A stretch of 64,000 bases of DNA from Nyssa sinensis (GCA_008638375.1 CM018049.1:1722001-1786000); one strand, 5' to 3'. Positions 1 through 12,163 are shown, numbered from the stretch's first letter. The notes: generated by a model not told the origin, from the sequence alone. Numbers and translations are program-made.

Positions 1-1517
1 GCACTTTGTGCTATGCATTATGATGGTGTAGATCTTGTGGTGAAAAATCTAAAATTGGCCATTGCATTGGTACTCAAACTAACAAGAGCGATCCGTGAAG
101 AGACATGGGTGTGACATAGAATTTGCATGGGTGTGTCATGCATATTTCTGTTGCATGGCGTTGATAAATTGGAAGACATGTAGATTTAAAATGTACACTT
201 GCATATGCCACACCTTAAATTTGTTCCTAGCATTAGCATTGTGTTATATCAGCAGTTGAGTTGACCCATTCGTGGGATATCATATTACAGACGAGGTTCC
301 CAGTACTTGAAGACTTGATGAAGTCTTGAAGGATAAAAGGGGAGATGGACCATGGAGGATTTTTGGCCCTTGGGGCATATTTTGATGTTGTACAAGGACA
401 TAAGCTCTAAACCATATGAAATGATGTTGTAGAAGATTTGTGTGTTATGAAAAGAATGGAAAAGACCTTATATGTTGTAATGAACATGATGATGTGACCT
501 TTAAAGTTTAAGCATATGTGTAGGTATGATGAATTGTATATATTTAAATGATGTATATTTAAATTCAATGAAATTGTGGCCATCGAGTGAGGATGGAATG
601 TGCAAACCGTAATTGTAAAATGTACCATGTATATTAGGTGGGAAAAAGACTTAGAAAATAAAGGAGGTTATGTCAAAATTTTGAAAAAATTAAAGAATTG
701 GTTAAGTGTGTAAAACACCTTTTAATTAGGTGAGAAAAGTGCTCAAAATGGAGGGTTAGAAACCTTGGGGAAATGGGCTAAAACTAGAAGAAAAGTGGCT
801 TGAAAAACTTGGAAAAAAATATTGAAAACAGAGAAAATTGCTCGCAGCCATGAATAATAAAAATGCAGAAACAAGAAAATTACCTTGCAGTCGGTACAGT
901 GAAACATGACTGACACGCCTGTGCACGCGATGGCCTACTTCGTCCCCCCACCTGCGCGTGGTCTGCTGCTGCCTTTTCCCTGTGTGTTGCTTTGACAGCC
1001 CCTGACACCAACTTTTGACCACCCTTTTTGCGCCAAGTTTGGGCACCTTTTTTGACTATGTTTGGGCACTATATTGGGCTATGTTTGGCCACCTTTTGGG
1101 CTATTTTTGGTAACTTTTTTGGGTCATGTTTGGCCACTTATATGGGCTATGTTTGGGCCCCTTCCTTAGACAATTTTTGGTGGACTTCTTGATCCATCCT
1201 TAGACTATGCCTTAGGGCATTTTGGGGCCCATTTGGGCCATTATCCCAAGGCATTTTAGAAATGTTTTGAGAATGTTTTGGGAGCCATTTTTGAATATAA
1301 TTTAGACTATTTTGAACATTAATTGGGGGGGGGGGACATTTGAGTGACATTAGGAGACCATTTTGGTTGAGTTAAATGGCAAGTCTTCACTTATAATTTT
1401 GGGGAAACATGGGGGAAGGAATGCATAATTAATTGAATTCTTCTTAGTGACCTTTCATTTATTTTTCTTCTTTCATTTCACTCACTCCCAGGGTTTGTGG
1501 AAATTCGAGGCATGACA
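1..1517 (+). mobile_element. Unidentified insertion (3' end only) inside 5' LTR of element 1
   Basis: The LTR of element 1 is recognisable only from 1518 on. In the 3' LTR copy the matching point (about 7785) continues into different sequence, so 1-1517 is foreign. It ends in TGACA at 1513-1517, the usual 3' end of the LTRs here, followed by GAGGG, which could be the target duplication. The other end is outside the window. It has no recognisable coding region. It contains a short tandem array and an 11-base G run (1325-1335). Its family is unknown; orientation is inferred from the terminal TGACA. Confidence 0.55.
1032..1163. repeat. Degenerate minisatellite, unit about 23 bp
   Basis: Five or more imperfect copies of a unit like GGGCTATGTTTGGCCACC follow one another head to tail, with T-rich spacers of variable length. 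No protein-coding role is visible. Confidence 0.6.
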
Positions 1518-2245
1518 GAGGGTTTGCCAAACCTTGAATAGGGTAAATGCATCACTCATGTTTAACTGTTATGATTGACGTTATTGGATTCATAGGATGT
1601 TTTCATTTCCCTATGAATAATTCTATGTTGACAGTTCCCACATTTATTAGACTTGATTGTGACCGGTTTATTGTGGCAATTTTCTTATGTTGATTGATGT
1701 TATCGAGCTTTCCATATTCATGCTATACCATTACTCATACTTGTTTATTGTGCCTGACTGTTTATTGGCCATTGTGGCATTTTTACTGTTAACTGCAATT
1801 GTTTCCATGATTGGCTATCATGTTCACCTATGAGTTTATATGTTCTATGTTAATCCTAACCCGTATTGGAGATAGGCTTTTACTTATTGAGCTTTGTTTG
1901 CTCACCCCAACTTACTATTTTTCAGGTAAGGATGCTGCAGGACCACAGTAGGAGTCCAAAAGTATAGGGGGACAATTTGAGGATTATGTTAGTAATAATG
2001 TTAGAAGTTTCTCCCATGTACTCACCCCCTAAGAGTAGTATTATGTTAAGTTGATGTCAATTTATATTTAACATTGTCAAACAATATTTTATATTAAGAC
2101 TTTCGCTGATGTACTGTTTAAGTTTTACATTATCTATATTGTGGTCATTGATACTGATACAAAGGAAGAATGAAAAAAGTAGGGACGGCCATTGGGTCGG
2201 CACCGCGACACGAGATCCGCATAGGGTGGGTTTCGGATCGTGATA
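1518..2245 (+). repeat. 5' LTR of element 1 (3' part only)
   Basis: This matches 7788-8497 in the 3' LTR of the same element, including the calcium-binding-free, non-coding stretch starting TGCCAAACC. The two copies differ by many substitutions, visibly more than the two LTRs of element A, so this element looks older. It ends TGATA (2241-2245) where the 3' LTR ends TGACA. An acceptor-like TATTTTTCAG ends at 1925 and a GAGC...GCTC hairpin precedes it (about 1889-1903). The upstream part was displaced by the insertion at 1-1517. Confidence 0.85.
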
Positions 2246-2248
2246 GCT

Positions 2249-2260
2249 TGGTATCAGAGC
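2249..2260 (+). promoter_or_regulatory. Primer binding site, initiator tRNA-Met
   Basis: TGGTATCAGAGC begins three bases after the 5' LTR end. It is complementary to the 3' end of plant initiator tRNA-Met and would prime minus-strand synthesis. Confidence 0.93.
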
Positions 2261-2459
2261 AGAGTCTTAGGTTCTAGTGAGTCATGGGGGATAGGATTAG
2301 AGTACTAGAACTGGTAAAGCCTAAGAGTCAGTCGATAGATAACACTACCATTACTAAGTTAGGCCTTTATGTGAACACAAACTATTATTTTATGCATACT
2401 TTGACTGATTTTCTTTTATAAAAAAGGTTAACACTAGGAATATGCTGAGATCCAGAAAT

Positions 2460-2720
2460 CATCCCACTGAGATGTACCAGTTAAACAGATTAGAACTCCT
2501 TATAAAAAGAGTCACCAAGGCTCTACCCAGAATCAAGCCTGAGCGGTTGACCATCGCAATGAAGTAATGGCACCAGCAAAGACCATAAAACGGGGCAGGA
2601 ATGAAATTTCCAAAAAGGGTCAAAGATGACAATAAAGGCGTAATTAAATACCCCAACTGCCTAAATAATGTCTCAAAAACACTACCGGGAGATGATCGGG
2701 CTACTGTACCAGTAGTCATA
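2460..2720 (+). pseudogene. gag N-terminal remnant of element 1
   Basis: Nucleotides around 2466-2545 resemble the gag start of element C (26400-26470), including a shared TTAAACAGA core and the following purine-rich run. The stretch has in-frame stops and no matrix, capsid or zinc-knuckle motif further on. It is therefore called only as a remnant of the first part of gag, from similarity to element C. Confidence 0.4.
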
Positions 2721-2899
2721 GGTATTTTCCATTTGCTTACAATCTACCAATATATTGTTTAAATATCTGATTTATAGTTCCCGCATTTACTGTTACGTTG
2801 AACTTAGATATAGAACTGTTGGGTTACATGTTAACTGTTTCAATACCATCGAGAGATTATTATTGATGAATACATTAGGGAAAAGACTATATGTTAATA

Positions 2900-4400
2900 A
2901 TGGAAATCGGTGATTCTTGAACAATTGAGGTGATTAGGTAAATAGTGACCTTTAAGGAATGGTAGTATGTTTAAAGATAAATGATGAGGATTCTCGAGGA
3001 ATGACACTGAAAATATTAGAAGAGATTTCGATAAATGTTATAGATAAATAAACGAGGCTTGAATGAGAAATAGTTTAAAGGAAACTTAATGGATAATTAC
3101 AAGAAGAGTTGATACTCTAAATAAATAAATGATGTACCAGAAATATAAAATTCTTAAGTAAGTTACAAATAGATCCTAATAGGGTAGGGATGAATAGAGT
3201 CTTGAAGACCATTACTAAATGAGCGAGATTGCTAGAATTGATCTTATGAAATGTGATGATCTTGGAAAAAGGCTCACACATGATGAATAAATATTAGGAA
3301 GAAATTCGATGAATCTTGTGATCTAAGATGAGGTGTGAACCGATTTTATTCAATACTCTATCAAGTTAGAAGAAGGTAAATAATAAATGATTCTGAATAA
3401 CTATTAGAGATCAATATAATCTAAATGATCATAAAGACTGAACTGGTAGTAAATCATTTAGAGAAACCATAAAATTGAGATGATATATGATTTTGAGATA
3501 CTACGAGGAAATCATTATTCATGAGTGATATACGTAGAGCATATAAGGTACAAATCATAAGTATACGGTTATTAACCGATTAGATATCCTTAAAGAAACT
3601 AAGAATTTGTTGATTTAAATAGTTAAATGATCGGTGACTTTTGGAGGACGATAACTTGTTTAAACATAAGGTTAATAGTCTTTGGGAAAGATTATGCTAT
3701 GACTGAATTTGATGTTCCTTGGATGATTGAGATGATCAAATGAATGGTGACCGTTAGGAGAAAGTAGTATGCTTAGGGGCAAAGGTTGAGAATTCTTAGG
3801 AAGAATCGTATCAGCTCGAGGTTGATGACTCTTAAGCTATTAAACTGTGAATTGATAAATGAATTGGGGGAAACTATCATTTGAACAAGAGCAGTGGTTA
3901 TTGCTCTTTTGGAATATATAAAGACATAGAGTTGGGATTGTGAAATCTGGGAAAGTCGGTGGATTTAACAACAAATATATATATGAGAGATAGTCTGAGG
4001 ATGACTTAATGAATATTAATGTGAGAAGTTTGAGACTATAGATGGATCAATGACATATCGAACTATGAGGATTCTTGGGTGAGTCATATAGGGTAAAGAC
4101 AAATGGATCATTGGGAGGCAAATACTAATTGAATGAGACTATCAAGTGAACGTTATGCAATGTGATGGTTCTAAAGGGAGATTGACACGTGATGAATGAT
4201 CATTGAAAAAAAATTCAATGGATCTTGTCGTTCTAGGTGACAATATGACCCAAATTGTGGGCGGTACTTTAGTGAGTTAGCTGAATCTATTTCAAAAGAC
4301 AAATGATTGATGACTCCGAATGACTTTTGAGGATCAACGTGATCTAAGAATTAAAGAGAAGAAAATTGTGGCATAGTGTCTAGAAAAACTGGTGAGGACA
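2900..4400 (+). repeat. Diverged tandem duplication in element 1
   Basis: The stretch 2912-3010 is similar to 3715-3815 (shared pattern: AATAGTGACC or AATGGTGACC, then GTAGTATG, then ATGAGGATTCT or TGAGAATTCT), and 3240-3440 is similar to 4151-4372 (shared ATGTGATGAT or ATGTGATGGT, GATGAAT, GATCTAA). This gives two copies of a 0.8-0.9 kb unit. A shorter repeat of about 114 bp is also visible (3624 against 3738). There is no coding potential. Confidence 0.55.
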
Positions 4401-5536
4401 ACGACTGTGATAAGTGATACATAATTCTTTGGGTTACGAGAACAATTAAGATTGAGGTAGAAAGTAAGAATAACTGAATTGTGAAACTAAGGAAGTAGAG
4501 AATTTTCATGGTAGGAAAAACGTGACATAATCTTGATAGACTTTGAATGTCAAATGTAACGATAAAGTAATAAGATGGCTAATTGATGTGAACAATCCTG
4601 AAATGTGATATGAAGTCACAGAATGTACAAAGAACCCCCTATATGGTTGAATAAAGTTCTTGAAAGAACAAATTTGTAAAAGTGAATAACGACTGGGGAG
4701 AGAAATGTAACATGTTATGAGAAATCGAATAGGATGACGAGCATAAGAAATGAGACATTTGAACAAACCGTATGAGCAAAGATAAGTGAAACCAAAATAA
4801 TGATTATAAATTGAAAAGTAATAAGACTTTGAGATTTGAACTGATCAAATGATGTGGAAGGTTTAAGGTATACCAAATATGATAACACAGTTAAGAACAC
4901 TTCCGAAGTAGACTGTCATATGAAGAATCAGTGACTGGGGTAAAAGACTACCCTAAAATTTTCCAAGTATATGTACCGTACTTTAATCTATGAAGGAATG
5001 ATGAATCAGAATCTGTGAGAAAATCAATTGTAAAAGGCCTTCATACCAGCCTATAATGTGAAAAAAAAAATAAAAAAAATAAAGGAACTGATTTCCTCAA
5101 CCTATCAAATTCATAAAAGGATAAACGCACACGAATCTAAAAAAAAGGCAGGTATGCTAATGAATATTACAAAAATAATGAAAGAATACCAAAAATGAAA
5201 TGAAAAGAGGATTGATAAATCTTTAAGAAATGGACACGTGATTGAGAATCACAAATGAAAATTTCGAATAAACCTGAGGTTACCCATGTATGGGATAAAT
5301 ATTGTAATGCAAAGAGAATACAAGTAAATTGTCCTAGCACGAACCAAAAGATGTTCATGACAAAAAATAAGCTAAAGGGAAATATGATAATGGTCGTAAT
5401 AAAAGAAGGTTCAATACACAAAAAGAAATTTTCTCGCTTGAAAATATAGTATTTGAATGCTAGAGATAAGTCCAAGAGACAAATTAAAAAGGGGAACTAC
5501 TATGAACATTCGAGTTTTAGGGACAAAACTCAATTT

Positions 5537-5549
5537 AAGGGTGGTAGAA
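5537..5549 (+). promoter_or_regulatory. Polypurine tract of element 1
   Basis: AAGGGTGGTAGAA lies directly before the 3' LTR. The upstream GGGACAAAACTC matches the same position in element A (about 37667). It would prime plus-strand synthesis; two T interruptions weaken it. Confidence 0.75.
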
Positions 5550-5820
5550 TGTAATACCCTGACCCAAATTGTAACCGAGCGAGCTATGTAAAACTGAGCC
5601 ATTAGGGCTTTCTGTTATAACATTGAATAAATGGGCAGTATACAATATTAATAGTTTCGAAAGTACGGATAATACTGGGCGATTCCCGAGTAAGCCATGA
5701 ACGAATACCTAAATAAAAATAAAATTTAAAAGAAAATAGAATAAAATAAGAAAATCAAAATCAAAATCAAAATAAATATAAATAAAAATATATACATGGA
5801 ATATAAGTAGATACGTAGGT

Positions 5821-5895
5821 GTGTATATATATATGTAAGTATATATATATATATACATAAATGGATGCATGGTATAAATGTATATATGATAAACC

Positions 5896-5932
<37 letters not shown>

Positions 5933-5935
5933 ATC
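5821..5935. repeat. (AT)n microsatellites
   Basis: Several TA dinucleotide runs, the longest at about 5898-5930, lie in the LTR of element 1 upstream of the GA-rich leader. In most LTRs of this window a TA run occupies the same place, where a TATA-type promoter would be expected; that use is only inferred. Confidence 0.8.
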
Positions 5936-7300
5936 TAAAGAACTACAACTGAAATAAATGGATTTGACCATATGACCATAAATTCCATATTTAAAAGAGG
6001 GAATGAGGGGGGGTTATGGAAACAGAAAAGGAAGGTCAATAAGAGAGAGAGGAAAGAGAGAATGAGAGAATTGAGGGAGGGGAGCAGTTATAATTTGGGC
6101 ATGCATTGCATGCGCGAGGAAACAAGAAGTTGAGAGTTTAAGGAAGTTTCTGAACCATTCAGAAGTAGAAACAAGAAGAAGAAGGAGTGAAAGAAAGAGG
6201 TTACTGCGAGCCAAAAGCTTAACAAGTTAGTAAACTTGAATTCTGGCTTTTATGATTTTATGCATGAAAGCTTGTTTAAGCTTAATGCACTTAAAGAGCA
6301 TGAAAAATGATAAATTTAGGAAGAAACCACAGCCTGTTTAGTGAAGAAATGAGGGAGAAAATCCAAGTTGCAGGTCTACGAAAAATTTTAGATAATCTAG
6401 AAATTGGTTGATTTAGCTAGTTTTATGAACGAGGAAATGATCCCCATAGGTGCAGCAACACATAGGAAAAAAATTGGGGTTTAAACCATGGCTAAAAAGC
6501 CACGAACTGAGAATTTGAAGGGTCGCCAAAAAATCGAGCAGCTCATCGGAGTTGGCTGTAACTCCCTTTTTCGAGGCCTTCCGGTGATGGAAATTCAATT
6601 CCGAGGGCAGATATGAAATGCCCATGATGAGTAGAAGAGGAACCCATTGATTAGGTGTTGAAACATCTCCAGAAAAAGTCGTTGGTGCTAGAGAAGGTGA
6701 CCGGCACACGGCCAGAGAAGACACAGTGCGGTTGTTCACGCATGGGCGTTGGGTTTGGCTGTTCTTATTTGGAATAGTAAAGTCTGAAATTCTGATTTGG
6801 CCCAAGAGTTAGAGAAATTATAAAAGGGCCCTAGCTTTATGGTTTATTATGAAATGACTCATAGAATAAAATAATATTAATTTAATTAATTAAAAATAAG
6901 AAAAAATTACTAAAATGCCTCTAAGTCAAAAAGAAGTCAAACAGACTCCGATTAAAGTAAATAGTGAATTTTTATTATTTTGAGCATTCTAGATTCAACG
7001 GTGAAGTCCAATTTATGAAAATAGGTCCCAAAAAATAAAAACACGTAAAAGTGCAAACTGACCATTTTGTCTTTTTTAGTACAGATGTCCGAATTGAAGT
7101 CCGTGAAAGCTTAAACTGACTAACTTCGATGTTCTGGACTCAATGGTAGAGTCTAAATTAGTAAAAGAGATATTTATAATAATAAGGCATAAAAATTTAA
7201 TGAATAGCATTAAAACTGAAACATATCTACTGAATGATAGGGAACTCAAAGGGAAAAGGAAAAGTTACGGGATACAGAGGTAGATCACATGGATTAAAGG

Positions 7301-8187
7301 TAAGTAAACTCCTATCTCTTCTACGTGGTTTTCCAAGCCACATTCTTTCTATTACTGCCAAAATTTTGTACTCATGTACATACCCACTACTATTGTCCCA
7401 CCATTGATATTGTCCTATTTGGTGGATGCTTAATAACTGCTATCTCATGATTGCTTTGTTGTACTATGCCTTGAAAGGCCTATTATTGTATGTTTACTGC
7501 ATGATATTCCATAACATATGCACTTCTTATGAAATCACGATAGAATCCTAATTTGTAATAACTGCCAGATTTTGTGCTCAGCCACAATTTCCATCCCATG
7601 TTATCTCATTGACCAGACCTACGGGTCGATTTATAGGACCTACGGGTAGATTAATGGGACCTATGGGTTGAGTCCGTGAACGGATACGTGGAAATGATGG
7701 AATTTTTATGCAGTGAGTTAAAAGGGCATTTTATATGCATTCATGTTAATGGGGGGTATGCCGGCCCCTAAAAGACCGAGGGTCTGCCAAACCCTGAACA
7801 GAGTAAATGCATCACTCATGTTTGACTGTTATGATTGACGTTATTGGATTCATAGGATATTTTCATTTTCCTATGAATAATTCTATGTTGATAGTTCCCT
7901 CATTTATTGGACTTGATTGTGACAGGTTTATTGTGGCAGTACTCTTATGTTGACTGATATTATTGAGCTTCCCATATTCATGCTATACCATTACTTATAC
8001 TTGTTTATTGTGCATGACTGTTCATTAGCCATTGTGGCATTTTTACTGTTAACTGCAACTGTTTCCATGATTGGCTATTATGTTCACCTATGAGTTTATA
8101 TGTTCTATGTTAAATCCTAACCCGTATTGGAGATAGGCTTTTACTTATTGAGTTTTGTTAGCTCACCCCTAACTTACTAGTTTTCAA
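7301..8187 (+). other. Candidate LTR intron 2, element 1 3' LTR
   Basis: The donor is AAAG|GTAAGTAA. The acceptor region reads ACTAGTTTTCAA here and ACTATTTTTCAG in the 5' LTR (ends 1925), so the acceptor is lost in this copy only. The candidate exon before it (7241-7300) is 60 bp, the same length and start (GGAAC) as in solo LTR E. Confidence 0.4.
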
Positions 8188-8497
8188 GTAAGGATGCTGC
8201 AGGACCACAGTAGGAGTCTAAGAGCAGAGGGGGACAGTTTGAGGATTATGTTGGTAGTAATGTTAGAAGTTTCTCCAATATACTCACCCCCTAAGAGTGG
8301 TATTATGTTATGTTGATGTGAGTTTATATTTAACATTGTCAAAAAATATTTTATATTAAGACTTTCGCTGGTGTACTGTTTAAGCTTTACATTATCTATA
8401 TTATGGTCATTGATACTAATACCAAGAAAAAATGAAAAAAAGTAGGATCGGCACCTGTGACACGAGATCGGCATAGGGTGGGTTTCGGGTCATGACA

Positions 8498-8612
8498 GAT
8501 GGTATGCTGTACTAAATTTGAGTTTAGTACCAGTACCCTTTGTAAACTTTGCCAAAATTGTGATACGAACCGAGGGTCTCGATCAGACACGATGGAACAA
8601 TTAATTACCATT
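8498..8612 (-). pseudogene. Integrase core fragment of element F
   Basis: Read on the minus strand this encodes [12 protein letters not shown], the segment around the second catalytic Asp of a Ty3/Gypsy integrase, followed by a decayed match to the region before the catalytic Glu. A frameshift breaks the reading downstream. It is cut on one side by the insertion of element 1 (at 8497/8498) and on the other by a deletion that also removed part of a B-family LTR. The orientation and similarity match element F, whose gag-pol ends at 11312. Confidence 0.85.
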
Positions 8613-11311
8613 CAACCTTAGGGGCAAAATGGTAATTTTATCATTCTTATCCCGGACCCTATTATGGTCCTCAGAATATCCCATATATCGTATATATGAA
8701 GTTTTAAGTCTTTTAGACTTTAATCGATATCAGTTGGGTACTTATTTAGTCTTAGGGGCAAAATGGTAATTTTTTCATTTTTGCCCCTGGACCCTATCAT
8801 GGTCCTCAGAATGTCCCATTTATCTCATGTATAAATTTGTAAGTCCCTTGGACTTCATTTGGTATCTGCTTTAGATCGTCGGGACACATCGGTCATTTCT
8901 CGTTTTATGCGTTGACTGTCTCGGAGTCTTATTTAGCCCTTCAGTGTTCATAATTATCCCTATGATAATTTATCAGATCAGTTTGACCTTTATTCGACCT
9001 CTACTTTGCACTTACAGTGCTCAGGGGTATTTTGGTCATTTTACAGTTTTGTGTAATTCTGACCCCGATTCGTCATCTAATCAAGTATACAGTCTCACCA
9101 GTGTCTAGGCTCCTACCGGTATCAGTTTCGTCCCAATCGGACTTTGTTTAGGTCTCGTATGGTATCAGGGGTAATTTGGTAATTTCGCGTGGCGTATTTT
9201 TTTTCGGCACGTCAGTTCATAAAATGGACCTCGCCATTGGGTCCAGAATGCCCGAGATAGTCAAAATAGGCTATCTGATATTTTTATTTGGGTTTGGGTA
9301 CCATCAGGGGCAGTTCGGATCATTTATCACTTACGGGTCTGTATTTTTTGGGAGTGTATTTCCAAAATCGGACTATACCATTGAGTCCAGAATATTTGAA
9401 ATAGTGAAAATACACTATTTATTTACTTAATTTGGACTCCGTTTGACATATTTAATGTCCAGGGGTAAAATTATAATTTTACCTTTTTAATAAAATAATT
9501 AATTAATTAATTAATTTATTTAATTATCTTACCAGGGGCTTAATTGCACAATTTTTCAAAGATCAGGGCCATAGTGTACTTCTGTTAAACAGCAGGGGTC
9601 AATTTGTAATTTATTCAAAGTTTAAAACTGAACCAAAGGGTTCAGTCCCTTTGTAAGTGAACCAGTCCGGTCCAGTCCGGTTCTAACCGGTTCCATTACA
9701 CTGCTGACGTCATGATGACGTCAGCCCTAAAATAATTTAAAAATCAGTTAACCAAACGACGTAGTTTTAATAATGCGGTGGCCTACTCTTGGATGGACAC
9801 GTGTCCTAGTCGACTGGGCCAACTCGTCTTGACTCGGTCAGTTCGGCCGAGTCAACTCCGTCTTCCCCATTGTTTTACCCTCGGTTGCCCTAGTTTCTGC
9901 AGATTTGTTTTCTTCAATTTCGTGAGTTTTGACACATGGTTTTCAACTGCCATCCATCCCATTATATCTCTGGATGTCAAGCCAACAAATTGGCATCGAT
10001 TTGGTGCTTCGAATCAAGCACAATGGCTCGGTTCAACAGAGGATAACCGAACCTGCAATTCGGTACGAAACCTTCATGCCTCAACCGTTTTCAATGCGGT
10101 TTGTTGCTACATGATCCTCATGGTGTATAGTTTCATTCCCCAATCAATAAAATCGGTTTAAAGCATCCAAATCACAAATGGTATTTTGTGACCGAACCTG
10201 TAACTGAGTTGTTAGAGGGGTTGCATGGGGTTTTGGGGTCGCGGGTTGGTGGTTTTGGGGTCCTTAGGATGTATAGTTTAAGACCCAAGACACCAATTTA
10301 GGTTTGGTTTAACCTAATTCAGAACTGCTACAACATTTTATTCAATTTGCATTTCGAATTTCTCGGTTGACTTCAAAGGGTTTTCATTCATTTTTGTTGC
10401 AATCGGAAGCTTATAACATGTAGATTGGAATTTTGTATTTGCATGCATTTAAATCAAAATGAGTTAAACAGAATTGACTCACAAACTTACCTGTACAGTG
10501 AGTTTTCTCCAGAACTCTCTTTCCTCCATTTCTGCTTTCCTTCAGTTCCACTTCGAGACCAGTTCCTCTCTCTATCTCCAACACTCCCTTTTGAACCAAG
10601 AGAATCCCCAACATTATCTCTCACATGTATAGACACTTATACATATATTTCTATAAGTATGTTCAGCCATGAGGGGACTGGATAATCAGAGAGTGATGTA
10701 GGGTGATGTAATTCCATCATGTGGGGTTTGCATGGGTTGCCATTGGTCAATTTGGGTGGCAGCTTGGGGTAATTCAGGGATATATACAATTAAGTTGTGT
10801 ATATAGGCACAAAGGTCTGGGTAGCCCAACTGATAAGTTTTTTGGATAAAATTCTTTCCCTCCATAGGTCAAGGGTTCAATTCCCCTTAGCCACCAATTT
10901 GGCCATTTTTCCACATTTTGGGCTAAGGCCCTGTTTGGCTGCGCATTAATTTAGTTTCTGATGTTTGCCTCATAACTTTCATTCCGTAACTCCTTTTTCG
11001 ATGGGTTTGTTCCGAGAGTTTCATATTTCAGTTATCTACATTGTCAGAGGTTCCGTGTCATTTATTAGTCATTCGAAATTTCCGTAGTTAATTAATTCGA
11101 ATTCCGTTAGTGTTAAATTGACACTATTTCACCTAATTAATTGGTAATTAGGTTCGGGTATTGTACCCTATTCCCGAACATGTTTTAATTGTTCTATTGG
11201 TCTAGTGTGACCACCGGGAGATTAAGGTTAATTTCCTTAATTATTCCCTAAGCCGGTACTAATTAATAATTAATTATTTAATTATTAATTATACAGAGTC
11301 GGGGTGTTACA
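8613..11311 (-). repeat. Truncated family B LTR (5' half)
   Basis: On the minus strand it starts at 11311 with TGTAACACCCCGACTC and matches about 59944-63046 of the complete B- copy. The 3' half, including the TGTCACATCCCG-type end, is missing. It holds two copies of the 135-bp AGGGGCAAAATGG repeat (near 8619 and 8753), the 143-bp modules, and a tRNA-like segment. Continuous host sequence lies next to the 11311 end (TCGAG follows), but no duplicate is present at the truncated end. Whether it was a solo LTR or a full element before the deletion cannot be seen. Confidence 0.85.
10821..10890 (+). other. tRNA-like segment (A-box/B-box), antisense to LTR B
   Basis: GTAGCCCAACTG (A-box-like, 10821) and GGGTTCAATTCCC (B-box-like, 10873) lie about 50 bp apart, as in a tRNA gene or SINE head. 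No closed acceptor stem is seen, so this is not a functional tRNA gene. The same unit recurs antisense in the A, B and C LTRs. Confidence 0.6.
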
Positions 11312-12163
11312 TCGAGCACACACAATCTGCCTCAATATCATAAAATTCCTTCGCGAATGTTGAAGTCAGCTCTTCCTGTTGACTTCACTTCCTCACAAAT
11401 CTTGATCATTTTTGCATCTTGAGTTTGACCGTCTTTGAACCATTCCACCAATGTAGAACCAATTATTAACTAGCCAAATAAGTCATACTACCTAGTGGAA
11501 CTACTTGGATACCCATCTCATCTAGGCTTTGAATCAGTTCTTTCTGTATGGTGATCATGCAAGCAAGACTTCTAGACCTTCGGCTTAAAGCATCAGCTAC
11601 CACATTAGCTTTGTCGGGATGGTACTAGATCGTCATGTCGTAGTCCTTGATTAATTCAAGCCATCGACATTGTCTCATATTCAACTCTTTTTGAGTGAAC
11701 AAATACTTTAAGCTTTTATGATCAGTGAAGATCTCGCACGCCTCCCCATATAAGTAGTGGTGCCAAATTTTCAATGCAAACACCACTGCTGCTAGCTCCA
11801 GATCGTGGGTGGGATAATTCTATTCGTGCAGTCGGAGTTGTCGAGAAGCATAGGCAATAACCTTACCATCTTGCATCAAGACGCACCCTAAGCCTTTATA
11901 AGAGGCATCACTATAAATAACAAACTTCCCTTCTTTGAAGGGAATAGTTAGAACGGGTGCTGATGTCAACTTTTCCTATAGTAATTGAAAACTCTGCTCT
12001 TGTTCACCTGTCCAAATGAATGGAATATCATTCTTTGTTAATTGTGTGAGTGGCTTTGCTATCTTGGAAAAATCCTTGACGAATCATTGATAGTAGCCTG
12101 CCAATCCCAAAAAATTTCAGATTTCTGTCACGGTAGTGGGCTGGGGCCAATTGAGAATGGCTT
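11312..12163 (-). pseudogene. RNase H and linker, element F pol
   Basis: Minus-strand translation gives the reverse transcriptase connection and RNase H of a Ty3/Gypsy polyprotein: a [13 protein letters not shown] motif, [13 protein letters not shown] and [12 protein letters not shown] at the RNase H end, then the linker ending DEMGIQVVPL. RNase H would degrade the RNA strand of the hybrid during reverse transcription. Stops and frameshifts interrupt it. The reading ends at 11311 where the B-family LTR begins, before the integrase zinc finger. Roughly 450 bp of integrase (zinc finger and first catalytic Asp) are missing between here and the scrap at 8612, judged against element A. Confidence 0.85.

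Larger units (their letters stand above)
2246..5549 (+). mobile_element. Internal region of non-autonomous element 1
   Basis: Between the primer site and the polypurine tract there are only 3.3 kb, against about 4.7 kb in element A, and no protease, RT, RNase H or integrase motif in any frame. Only the first part resembles gag. The rest is AT-rich, purine-biased on the + strand and dense in stops, with diverged internal repeats. With 2.95 kb LTRs this resembles a large retrotransposon derivative (LARD-like) that would depend on proteins from another element. An alternative is an old autonomous element decayed beyond recognition; the internal duplications favour the first view. Confidence 0.7.
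5550..8497 (+). repeat. 3' LTR of element 1 (2948 bp)
   Basis: It starts TGTAATACCC and ends CGGGTCATGACA. It contains an (AT)n tract (5898-5930), a GA-rich leader-like stretch (6035-6070), two copies of the module shared by all LTRs here (anchor GGACTCAATGG near 6992 and 7137), and the splice-like series: acceptor TGATAG ending 7240, donor GTAAGTAA at 7301, acceptor near 8187 which has decayed from CAG to CAA. The hairpin GAGTTTTGTTAGCTC is at about 8149-8163. On the right it abuts integrase of element F, so the element inserted there. Confidence 0.9.

Noticed and set aside
1325..1335. G-run as G-quadruplex signal
   Set aside because: A single run of 11 G without further nearby G tracts on this strand; may also vary by sequencing error.
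5255..5449. 64-codon frame near the end of element 1
   Set aside because: No motif of pol or any known family, no second copy in the window; likely chance in AT-rich, decayed DNA.
6413..6805. 130-codon frame on the minus strand in LTR of element 1
   Set aside because: Lies wholly in an LTR, has no recognised domain, and the counterpart in the 5' LTR is missing so conservation cannot be tested.
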